64,000 nucleotides of DNA from CAVQXR01 sp046330455 (GTDB lineage: Bacteria; Actinomycetota; Thermoleophilia; Gaiellales; Gaiellaceae): NCBI GenBank assembly GCA_046330455.1, contig JAXLSU010000015.1, positions 1-64,000 on the forward strand, read 5' to 3'. Under the pieces are notes generated by a model. That model did no database searches. It was not told the origin of the DNA and saw only the letters and a list, made by a program, of their open reading frames with translations. Numbering within the stretch: the stretch's first letter is position 1; every line of letters starts with the position of its first letter. Made by a program: the position numbers and the translations under genes. Shown in pieces: positions 43,156 to 50,732 of the stretch.

Positions 43156-44658
43156 GTGCGACGGTTCCTGGCCGTCGCGATCGCGGCGCTCGCCTGTGCA
43201 GGCTCCGCGGGCGCGGCGACCTTCACGGTGCTGCCCGGCGACGTACCGCTGCCGAGCGCGCAGGCCGGCAATGCCCCCGGCGACATCGTGATGCCCGCTG
43301 CGATCCTGACCCCGCCGGCGCAGATCCCGGTGATCCGCTACGGAGATCTGCTCTCGCTGTGGCGCCACGCCGGCGAGGCCTACGGTGTGCCGTGGGAGGT
43401 GCTCGCCGCGATCAACGAGATCGAGTCGGGATTCGGGCGCGACATGGGCCCGAGCTCGGCGAACGCGGTCGGCTGGATGCAGTTCCTCCCGTCGACCTGG
43501 GAGGACTGGGGCGTCGACGCGAACGCGGACGGGATCGCCGACCCGTGGAACCCGACCGACTCCGTGTACGCCGCCGCCAGGTACCTGGCGGCCACGGGCG
43601 CGCACGAAGACCTCTCGCGCGCGGTGTTCGCCTACAACCACGCCCAGTGGTACGTCGACAAGGTGCTCGCCCTCGCTGCCGACTACCTCGCGAACCCGCT
43701 CCGCGGCCAGTTGCTCCTCTACGCGCCGCCCGGGGCCGAGATGCCTTCGAACGACGCCCTCGAGGCGAAGCTCGCCGACGCGCGCGAGCGGCTGACGGCG
43801 CTCGGCGCAGAGGTGGCCGACCTGCGGGCACAGCTCGAGCAGGTCGGTGGCCGGCTCGCCGAGGCCGAGGCGGCGTCGGGCGACCCGTCGCTGTCGCGGC
43901 GAGCCTTCCGGGCCGCCCGCGCCCGTATCGAGGAGATCGAGACCGGCCGGATGCTGCTCGAGGCCGAGGTCGCGTCGAGCGAGGCCGCGCTGGTCGACGC
44001 AACCCAGGACGTCGTCATGCTCGAGCAGGGGCTGGCCGAGCAGCGCGCATCGGTGCTCACCGGCGGTGTGCAGGGGCTGATCGGACGGCCGCCGACCGCG
44101 AATGCCGCCCGGGTGATCGACTACGCGATCCGGCAGCTCGGGATCCCCTATCAGTGGGGCGGAAACCACGGGTTCTCGCTCGAGCAGATGGTCGCGATCG
44201 ATCCGGCGATCGAGAACGGCTTCGACTGCTCGAGCCTCCTGTCCTGGGCGTTCGCGAAGGGGGCGGGGATCTACATCGGCGACTACACCGGAACCCAGTG
44301 GGAGTACGGGGTGACGGTTCCGGGCGCGATCCGTGGCTTCGGCCCGGCCCAGGGCGGCGGCATGCCGCCGGGCGGGTACAGCCCCGGCGACCTGATCTTC
44401 TTCAACGACACCGACCACGTCGCCCTGTACCTGGGGAACGACCTGTTCATCCACGCGCCGCACACGGGCGACGTCGTTCGCGTCGCACGGCTCTCGCAGT
44501 ACCCGTCGCAGGTCTGGGGCTGGGTGCGCTACGAGGCGGTCAGCGGTGTCGCCGTCGACGGCTCCGGTGCGTTCACCGACACGACACAGCGGCTCTTCGA
44601 CGTGGTCGACACGTCGGGCGCCACGGATCCGGGCGTCATCACGTTCACACGCGGCTGA
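43156..44658 (+). CDS. Bifunctional peptidoglycan hydrolase: lytic transglycosylase plus NlpC/P60
   Basis: The 500-residue exported protein has a signal peptide (LAVAIAALACAGSAGA), an SLT-type lytic transglycosylase domain (IESGFGRDMG with catalytic Glu90, AVGWMQFLPSTWEDWG), a coiled-coil hinge at about residues 200-300, and an NlpC/P60 cysteine peptidase domain (Cys358 in GFDCSSLLSW, His421 in DHVALYLG). It should cut both glycan strands and peptide cross-links. Two bases after pilT, it is likely to open the wall for pilus assembly or act in growth. The GTG at 43156 is the start. It converges with 14 bases of overlap on the HD-GYP gene. Confidence 0.88.
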   Translation: MRRFLAVAIAALACAGSAGAATFTVLPGDVPLPSAQAGNAPGDIVMPAAILTPPAQIPVIRYGDLLSLWRHAGEAYGVPWEVLAAINEIESGFGRDMGPSSANAVGWMQFLPSTWEDWGVDANADGIADPWNPTDSVYAAARYLAATGAHEDLSRAVFAYNHAQWYVDKVLALAADYLANPLRGQLLLYAPPGAEMPSNDALEAKLADARERLTALGAEVADLRAQLEQVGGRLAEAEAASGDPSLSRRAFRAARARIEEIETGRMLLEAEVASSEAALVDATQDVVMLEQGLAEQRASVLTGGVQGLIGRPPTANAARVIDYAIRQLGIPYQWGGNHGFSLEQMVAIDPAIENGFDCSSLLSWAFAKGAGIYIGDYTGTQWEYGVTVPGAIRGFGPAQGGGMPPGGYSPGDLIFFNDTDHVALYLGNDLFIHAPHTGDVVRVARLSQYPSQVWGWVRYEAVSGVAVDGSGAFTDTTQRLFDVVDTSGATDPGVITFTRG

Positions 44659-45325
44659 GCCGCAGCGAGCGGACGCGGAGCACCGAGGGCAGCGCGGTCA
44701 GGAGCGAGCGCGGGTTGATGCCGAGGTCGGTGAGCGTCCCGGCGGCGATCACCTGCTCGAGCGCCTCGACGCAGACCGGGCAGAACTGCGTTCCGGCGCC
44801 GAGCCGCACCTCCGCGATCGCCTGCCTCGCGGGGCGGCCGGCCCGGTAGATCCGCGTCGTCAGCATCGAGTCGATCGCGTCGGCGACGTGGATGATCCGG
44901 GCGCCGAGCGGAATCTCCTCGCCGGCGAGCCCCTCGGGATAGCCCGAGCCGTCGAACCGCTCGTGATGGTGGCGGATCGCGGGGACAGCCGCCTCGAAGA
45001 GGCCGACCATCTCGATCATGCGGGCGCCCTCGTCGGAGTGGCGGCGCATGAGCGCCCACTCCTCCTCGCTGAGGCTCGTCGGCTTGAGCAGGATCTCGTC
45101 CGGGATCGTGAGCTTCCCGATGTCGTGGAACAGGGCCGCCTGCCCGAGCGGTACGAGCACCTCGTTCGCGAGCCCGAGCTGCTCGCCGACCGCGAGCGCG
45201 ATCCTGCGCACCCGGCGGGAATGGCCGGCCGTGTATGCGTCGCGCGTGCGCACCGACGCCGCGAAGCGCTCGGCAACGCCGCCGCGCCCGCGCGCCCGCG
45301 CCGTCAAGGTCAAGGTCAGATTCAC
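44645..45325 (-). CDS. HD-GYP domain phosphodiesterase-like protein
   Basis: The 226-residue protein has the full HD-GYP signature: TRDAYTAGHSRRVRRIALAV, LGQAALFHDIGKLTIPDEIL (HD), LMRRHSDEGARMI, RHHHERFDGSGYPEGLAGEE (GYP motif) and RIIHVADAIDSML. HD-GYP domains hydrolyse cyclic di-GMP, a second messenger that commonly controls type IV pili, so a regulatory role in this locus is plausible. It has no sensor domain. The last 60 residues contain Cys pairs (FCPVCVEAL). The GTG at 45325 is my choice of start. Confidence 0.87.
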   Translation of the reverse strand: MNLTLTLTARARGRGGVAERFAASVRTRDAYTAGHSRRVRRIALAVGEQLGLANEVLVPLGQAALFHDIGKLTIPDEILLKPTSLSEEEWALMRRHSDEGARMIEMVGLFEAAVPAIRHHHERFDGSGYPEGLAGEEIPLGARIIHVADAIDSMLTTRIYRAGRPARQAIAEVRLGAGTQFCPVCVEALEQVIAAGTLTDLGINPRSLLTALPSVLRVRSLRLSRV

Positions 45326-45430
45326 GCCTGTTCGCCCGCCGTCCTCGTTGCGCAACGGAGATTCGCCGCCCGTGGGTGAATCCCCTTCTTTTCGGGCGGG
45401 CGCAGTCCCGCCGCCGCCTAGACTCCGGAT

Positions 45431-46858
45431 GTGCTGTGGGAGCTCGAGGTGGCGCTGGCGCGCTCGGCCGGCAGGCTGTCGCGTCTGGCGCGCCGGGGCG
45501 GTGGCACGACCCTCCCGGGGAAGCTCCTCTCCGCGATCGAGCCGGACGCCCTTCGCCGGCTCGCCCGCTCCCTGCCCGACGGGATCGTGCTCCTCTCGGC
45601 CACGAACGGGAAGACGACGACCGCCGCGATGGTCGCCGAGATCCTCCAGGGGACGGTGCCGCTGGCCCACAACCGCAGCGGCGCGAACCTCGTCTCGGGG
45701 ATCACCTCGGCGCTGCTCGAGGCGCACGGGGCGAGGCTCGGCCTGTTCGAGGTCGACGAGCTCGCGTTCCCGCCGGTCGCAGCGCAGACCCGGCCGAGGA
45801 CGGTCTGGCTCGGGAACCTCTTCCGCGACCAGCTCGACCGCTACGGCGAGCTCGAGCAGATCGCGGAGCGCTGGCGCACCGCCGTCGACAGCCTGCCGGC
45901 CGAGGCGACGATCGTCGTGAACGCGGACGATCCGGTGCTCGGGGCGCTCGGTCGCGACCGCGACCGCGTGCTGCGGTTCGGTCTCGACGATCCGGCCGTC
46001 GGGCACGATCGGCTGTCGCACGCAGCCGACTCGAAGTACTGCGTCGCCTGCGGCTCACCCCTCGACTACGCGGTCTCCTACGTCGGCCACCTCGGCGACT
46101 ACCGGTGCCCGGTCTGCGACGCTGCCAGGGCGCCCCTCGACGTGGCCGCCCGCGAGATCGACCTCCACGGCCTCGACGGATCGGCATTCGAGCTCGTCAC
46201 CCCAGCGGGGGCCGTCCGCGTCGAGCTGGCCCTGCCGGGCCTCTACAACGTCTACAACGCCGTGGGAGCCGCGGCTCTTGCGACGGCGCTCGACGCGTCT
46301 CTCGACGAGATCGCGGAAGGGCTCGCCCGGTTCAGGCCGGCGTTCGGTCGGTTCGAACGGATCGCGGCGGGCGACCGCGAGCTGCTGATCCTCCTGATCA
46401 AGAACCCCGCCGGTGCCAACGAGGCCGTTCGCACGATCGTCGCCGCGGACACGCCGGGCGTCGCCGTGGTCGCCCTGAACGACGAGATCGCCGACGGCCG
46501 CGACGTCTCCTGGATCTGGGATGTGGACTTCGAGCCGCTCGCCGGGTGCCTGCAGCACCTGATCGCGACCGGAAGCCGCGCCGAGGAGCTCGCCCTCCGC
46601 TTCAAGTACGGAGGCCTCGACGAGGGTCGGATCGAGGTCGTCCACGAGCTCGCGGCAGCCCTCGACCGCGGGCTCGAGCTGACGCCGCCGGGCGGGGTCC
46701 TGCCCGTCCTTCCGACCTACACGGCGATGCTGGCGCTGCGGGCTGTCGCCGTGTCGCGCGGGCTCGTCGATCCGTACTGGAAGCCCGGGCCGGGCCCGCC
46801 GGCGGGCGCTTCGAGCGGCCTGCACTCCCCCGGTCGGAAGGGAGGGCTAAAGTCCTGA
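45431..46858 (+). CDS. murT: Lipid II isoglutaminyl synthase, MurT subunit
   Basis: The 475-residue Mur-ligase protein has the ATP loop VLLSATNGKTTTAAMVAEIL, HNRSGANLVSGITSALLE, EVDELAFPPV, TIVVNADDPVL, and the MurT-specific zinc ribbon with two CxxC pairs (YCVACGSPLDY and YRCPVCDAAR). KNPAGANEAVRTI and the C-terminal DUF1727 region also fit. With GatD it amidates the glutamate of lipid II; gatD, usually adjacent, is not in the window. The GTG at 45431 lies 6 bases after TAGACT (45419-45424), so a leaderless mRNA is likely. Confidence 0.9.
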   Translation: MLWELEVALARSAGRLSRLARRGGGTTLPGKLLSAIEPDALRRLARSLPDGIVLLSATNGKTTTAAMVAEILQGTVPLAHNRSGANLVSGITSALLEAHGARLGLFEVDELAFPPVAAQTRPRTVWLGNLFRDQLDRYGELEQIAERWRTAVDSLPAEATIVVNADDPVLGALGRDRDRVLRFGLDDPAVGHDRLSHAADSKYCVACGSPLDYAVSYVGHLGDYRCPVCDAARAPLDVAAREIDLHGLDGSAFELVTPAGAVRVELALPGLYNVYNAVGAAALATALDASLDEIAEGLARFRPAFGRFERIAAGDRELLILLIKNPAGANEAVRTIVAADTPGVAVVALNDEIADGRDVSWIWDVDFEPLAGCLQHLIATGSRAEELALRFKYGGLDEGRIEVVHELAAALDRGLELTPPGGVLPVLPTYTAMLALRAVAVSRGLVDPYWKPGPGPPAGASSGLHSPGRKGGLKS

Positions 46859-46876
46859 GCTCGCGCTGCCGATTCG

Positions 46877-47887
46877 GTGGACGTGAAGGTGCGCGTCCCC
46901 GCGATCCTCCCCCGGTTCCTCATCCTCGTCGCGGTCTGGCTGCTCGGGACCTCGACGCTCCTGCTCGCCAAGGGTGACGAGACCGCAACGGAGCCCGAGC
47001 CGGCCGCCGCGACGGAGACGGCTCCCGACGAGGCCGGCCAGGCCGTCGAGCGCGCGATCCTGCTCGTTCCGGACGTCCGCGGCCTTCCCTACGTGTTCGC
47101 GAAGGGCGTGCTCGAGGACGGCGGCTTTGCCTGGCGCGTCGAGGGCAAGGTCGAAGGGTATGCGGTGAACCTCGTCGCCGAGCAGAGCGTTCCGCCCGGT
47201 GCCGAGGTCGTGAACACCGGGGCGCCCACCGTGATCCTCACCCTGAGGCGCTCGAGCGCATACGAAGAGGTCGGGCTTCCGGACGAGCGCTCGCCCTTCC
47301 CGGGGACGAAGGTCGTCATGGCGGGCGAGACGGCCGACGAGCCGACGCTCGCGCCGACCCCGGACGAGGAGATGCCCGCTCCCGACGGCACCACGCAGCC
47401 GACCGCCGGCGAGGACGCTCCAACGACGACGGACGCCTCGGAGCCCTCGCAGGCCCAGGCGAGCACGACTCCGACGACGGACGTCGAGAACGCAGCCGAG
47501 ACGCAGAGCGCGCCGACCGCCGAGGACGAGTCTGGAACCGACGATGTCGCCGCCGAGAGCGCCGCCCGCCCGCCCGCGTTCGTCGTCCCCGGCGCCCCCA
47601 GGGAGCCGCTCGACGAGATGCCGCTCCCGCGCCGCGCCGAGAAGCTCGACGCCTGGCTCGACGCACAGTCGAAGCTGACGCCGGCCGGCTGGGACCACTA
47701 CACCTACCAGCACTCCTGGATCGTCACCGGAGCGAGCTTCGGCTGGTGGCACGGCGCCGAGGCGCTCCGGATCCTGATCCGGGCCGACGAGGCCCTCCAG
47801 AAGCGGTTCGACACGGGCGCAGCGCTCGAGCGGGCCGCCCGCAAGGTCCTCGCGCAGGTCGAGAAGCTCGAGTCGCAGGCGGGCTGA
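46877..47887 (+). CDS. Membrane-anchored PASTA-domain protein
   Basis: The 336-residue protein has one N-terminal membrane helix (FLILVAVWLLGTSTLLLA), a single PASTA-like domain at about residues 60-125 (LLVPDVRGLPYVFAKGVLED, then VAEQSVPPGAEVVNTGAPTV), a long Thr/Glu/Ala-rich linker, and a helical C-terminal domain (LDAWLDAQSKLTPAGWDHYT, ALERAARKVLAQVEKLESQ). PASTA domains bind peptidoglycan or its precursors. Lying just after murT, it probably acts at the wall; a link to pili is possible but unproven. Confidence 0.75.
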   Translation: MDVKVRVPAILPRFLILVAVWLLGTSTLLLAKGDETATEPEPAAATETAPDEAGQAVERAILLVPDVRGLPYVFAKGVLEDGGFAWRVEGKVEGYAVNLVAEQSVPPGAEVVNTGAPTVILTLRRSSAYEEVGLPDERSPFPGTKVVMAGETADEPTLAPTPDEEMPAPDGTTQPTAGEDAPTTTDASEPSQAQASTTPTTDVENAAETQSAPTAEDESGTDDVAAESAARPPAFVVPGAPREPLDEMPLPRRAEKLDAWLDAQSKLTPAGWDHYTYQHSWIVTGASFGWWHGAEALRILIRADEALQKRFDTGAALERAARKVLAQVEKLESQAG

Positions 47888-47929
47888 CGTGCCCGGCCGC
47901 ACGGGCCTCGACGGACGGAGGCCGGAACG

Positions 47930-48679
47930 GTGAACGGCGCGCTCGCAGCCCTCGTCTTCGCTCCGGCACTCGCCCTCGGCAGCTTTCTGAACGTGGTCGC
48001 CGCGCGGCTGCCCGAGCACCGGAGCCTGAACGGACGCTCGGAATGCCCGAGCTGCAGGGCAGGGATCGCCTGGTACGACAACGTCCCGCTCGTCTCCTAC
48101 CTCGTGCTCCGGGGCCGCTGCCGCCACTGCCGGGCCCGGATCTCGATCCGTTACCTGGCCGTCGAGCTGGCCACGGCGCTGCTCGTCGCGGCCTGCTTCG
48201 CCCGCTTCGGGCTCACCGGCGAGGCGTTCGTCAGCGCCTTCTTCATCATCTGTCTCGTCGTCCTCGCGACGATCGATGCCGAGCACCAGATCCTGCCCGA
48301 CCGGATCGTGTTGCCGGCGACGGCGATCGTGCTCGTCGCCAACCTCGCGATCGCGCCGGAACGCTGGGCGGAGTGGGTCTTCGCCGCGCTGGCGCTCTCG
48401 GGGTTCCTGTTCGCCGTGCTGCTCGCCTATCCGGCCGGGATGGGGATGGGCGACGTGAAGCTCGCCCTGCTGCTCGGTGTCGCCCTCGGCCGCGATGCCG
48501 CCGTCGCGATGGCGGTGGCGCTGCTCGTCGGCCTGCTCGTCAGCGTGGTGCTGCTCGCGCGGCACGGTGCCGCTGCCCGCAAGACCAAGGTTCCGTTCGG
48601 CGTCTTCATGGCAATCGGCGGCATCGTCGCCGTGTTCGCGGGCGACGAGCTGCTCGACGGGTACCTCGGCCTCTTCTGA
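47930..48679 (+). CDS. pilD: Prepilin peptidase / N-methyltransferase
   Basis: The 249-residue membrane protein has the N-terminal methylase-type region with two CxxC pairs (SECPSCRAGIAWYDNVPLVS, GRCRHCRARISIRY) and the two catalytic Asp sites of type IV leader peptidases, in LATIDAEHQILPD and GMGMGDVKLALLLG. It cleaves prepilins after Gly and methylates the new N-terminal Phe at the inner membrane. Substrates are encoded at 50733, 52844 and 56134. It starts at the GTG at 47930. Confidence 0.92.
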   Translation: MNGALAALVFAPALALGSFLNVVAARLPEHRSLNGRSECPSCRAGIAWYDNVPLVSYLVLRGRCRHCRARISIRYLAVELATALLVAACFARFGLTGEAFVSAFFIICLVVLATIDAEHQILPDRIVLPATAIVLVANLAIAPERWAEWVFAALALSGFLFAVLLAYPAGMGMGDVKLALLLGVALGRDAAVAMAVALLVGLLVSVVLLARHGAAARKTKVPFGVFMAIGGIVAVFAGDELLDGYLGLF

Positions 48680-48738
48680 CCGCGTCCGTAGTCCGGCGCC
48701 GCCGGCTCCACCGAACGCTCACGGACCGAGCCCGGTGA

Positions 48739-48746
48739 GCCGATAG
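48739..48746 (+). promoter_or_regulatory. GCCGATAG box upstream of pilB
   Basis: The octamer ends 10 bases before the pilB GTG. TCACGGAC lies 12 bases upstream (48719-48726), a weak match to a sigma-28-type -35 box. The same octamer core precedes four other pilus units. Confidence 0.45.
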
Positions 48747-48756
48747 AGGAAGGGCA

Positions 48757-50574
48757 GTGAACACCGACGACCTCCGCCGCCGCCTCGCTGCGCTCGCCGA
48801 CCCTGCCGCCACGCCGGACGCGAGCGACGATGGCCCCGCGCCTGACGACGCCGACCCGGCAGCCTACGAGGAGGACGCCGACGAGCCGGTGCTGCCGGCC
48901 GAAGACCGGACGATCGCCGAGCTCGTCGCAGACCTGATCGAGGCGACGGCGTTGCTCAGCGGGGAGGCCCTTTCACGGGCGCGCGGCAAGGCGCGGCGGC
49001 GCTCGTTCGCCCAGGCGATCGTGGCGGCAGGCCTCGCGCCGCGGATCCTCGCCGCCCAGCACGGCCTCGCGTTCGTCGAGCTCGGGCGCGAGAAGATCAA
49101 CCCGGCGGCGACGGCGACGATCCCCCCGAGCCTGCTCGAGCGCGCGACGGCGCTCCCGTACGAGATCGAGGGCAACCGGCTGCGAGTCGCGATCGCCGAC
49201 CCGACCGACGTCCAGGCGATCGACGAGCTTCGCCTCGCGACGCGGTACGTGATCGACCTCGTCGTCGCCGGGCAGGACGAGATCGAGGCCGAGCTCAAGA
49301 AGATCGTCCGCGCGAACGAGATGTGGGAGCGCACCGCGCTGCTCGAGGAGCAGGTCGACATCCCGGAGGGCGACGATCTCGACCAGGACGATGGGATCTC
49401 CGACGCACCGCTCGTCAAGCTCGTCAACTCGATCCTGCTCCAGGCAGCTGACGACGGTGCGAGCGACGTGCACTTCGACCCGGTGCCCGACGCGCTCGTC
49501 GTCCGGGTCAGAGTCGACGGGATCCTGAACGAGATGCAGCGGTTGCCGAGGCAGCTCTCATCTGCCGTGATCACACGGCTGAAGGTGCTTGCGAAGCTCG
49601 ATATCGCGGAGCGCCGCAAGCCCCAGGACGGTCGGATCTCGCTCGGCGCGAAGGTGCTGAACCGGGCGCTCGACATCCGCGTCGCCGTCCTGCCGACGGT
49701 CGAGGGCGAGGCGGTCGTGCTCCGCCTCCTCGACAAGTCGCGCCGGCCGCCGACGCTCGAGGAGCTCGGCTTCTCGCCGGAGATGCGCTCCGTGCTCGAG
49801 GTGATCGTGCGCAAGCCGACCGGGGCATTGCTCGTGACCGGCCCGACCGGCTCGGGCAAGTCGACGACCCTCTACGCCGTCCTGAACGCGATCCACCGTC
49901 CGGAGATCAACATCATCACCGTCGAGGACCCGGTCGAGTACCGCCTCGCGGGCGTTCAGCAGGTGCAGATGAACCCGAAGGCGCAGCTCACGTTCGCGAG
50001 CGCGCTGCGGACGATCCTGCGCTCGGACCCGGATGTGATCATGGTCGGCGAGATCCGCGACATCGAGACCGCGAAGATCTCGATCGAGGCGGCGCTCACC
50101 GGGCACTTCGTCCTCTCGACCCTCCACACGAACGACGCTCCGAGCGCGCTCACACGGCTGAACGAGATGGGCGTCGAGCCGTTCCTGACCGGCTCTGCGG
50201 TCACGGCGGTCCTCGCCCAGCGACTCGCACGCCGGCTCTGCTCGGTCTGCTGCGAGGCCTACACGCCGTCGCGCGAGGAGCTCGTCGCGGCACGGTTCTC
50301 GCCCGAGCAGATCGCGGCGGCAGACGGTGCTCCCCTCTACCGCCGCAAGGGCTGCCCGCGCTGCAACCACACGGGCTACAAGGGCCGGCTCGGCGTCTTC
50401 CAGCTGATGGTCATGGGAGAGGAGCTCGAGCGGCTCGCCTCGGAGCGGGCCAACCGTGAGCTGATCGAGCAGGCGGCACGGAAGGGCGGCATGCGGGGGA
50501 TGTGGGACGACGGCCTCGAGAAGGTCCTCCAGGGCATGACGACCGTCGAGGAGCTCGGCCGCGTGCTCGTGTAG
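48757..50574 (+). CDS. pilB: Type IV pilus assembly ATPase
   Basis: The 605-residue GspE/PilB protein has an acidic N-terminal tail, an MshEN-like domain (RRRSFAQAIVAAGLAPRILA, LPYEIEGNRLRVAIADPTDV), and the ATPase core: Walker A GPTGSGKSTT at about residue 362, VEDPVEYRLAGVQQVQMNPK, SDPDVIMVGEIRDIETAKI and GHFVLSTLHTNDAPSAL. The zinc-binding C-terminus has LCSVCCEAY and CPRCNHTGYKGRLGVF. It drives pilus extension. MshEN domains in relatives bind cyclic di-GMP, which would fit the HD-GYP gene nearby; the key residues were not checked. Confidence 0.92.
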   Translation: MNTDDLRRRLAALADPAATPDASDDGPAPDDADPAAYEEDADEPVLPAEDRTIAELVADLIEATALLSGEALSRARGKARRRSFAQAIVAAGLAPRILAAQHGLAFVELGREKINPAATATIPPSLLERATALPYEIEGNRLRVAIADPTDVQAIDELRLATRYVIDLVVAGQDEIEAELKKIVRANEMWERTALLEEQVDIPEGDDLDQDDGISDAPLVKLVNSILLQAADDGASDVHFDPVPDALVVRVRVDGILNEMQRLPRQLSSAVITRLKVLAKLDIAERRKPQDGRISLGAKVLNRALDIRVAVLPTVEGEAVVLRLLDKSRRPPTLEELGFSPEMRSVLEVIVRKPTGALLVTGPTGSGKSTTLYAVLNAIHRPEINIITVEDPVEYRLAGVQQVQMNPKAQLTFASALRTILRSDPDVIMVGEIRDIETAKISIEAALTGHFVLSTLHTNDAPSALTRLNEMGVEPFLTGSAVTAVLAQRLARRLCSVCCEAYTPSREELVAARFSPEQIAAADGAPLYRRKGCPRCNHTGYKGRLGVFQLMVMGEELERLASERANRELIEQAARKGGMRGMWDDGLEKVLQGMTTVEELGRVLV

Positions 50575-50596
50575 CCGGCCCCGCAAGGGTGCCCAC

Positions 50597-50624
50597 GGGT
50601 TCCCCCGTGCGGGGGGCGCGAACC
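50597..50624 (+). promoter_or_regulatory. GC hairpin in the leader of the 704-aa prepilin gene
   Basis: GGTT-CCCCC-GTGC-GGGGG-GCGCG-AACC forms nested arms with a 5-base bulge. A shared block follows: CCGGGGG at 50665-50671, exactly 21 bases, then GCCGATAC at 50693-50700. The same block with the same spacing stands upstream of pilA on the other strand. Confidence 0.5.
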
Positions 50625-50692
50625 GGCTCCCGGGCCCGCACCGTGAGAGAGCGTACCCACCCTTCCGGGGGTCGCGACCGTAGCCGGAAACG

Positions 50693-50700
50693 GCCGATAC
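50693..50700 (+). promoter_or_regulatory. GCCGATAC box upstream of the 704-aa prepilin gene
   Basis: The octamer lies 32 bases before the ATG and is shared with pilA (identical) and with pilB, pilT2 and pilC (final G). Its downstream context, CGG followed by CGACG, also recurs at pilA. Confidence 0.5.
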
Positions 50701-50732
50701 ACGGAAGGAAAGTCGACGAGGAGCGACGATCG

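Noticed and set aside
46877..47887. PASTA protein considered as a Ser/Thr kinase (PknB-like) fragment
   Set aside because: No kinase domain precedes the membrane helix, and the start codon lies right at the helix; it is a complete small bitopic protein.
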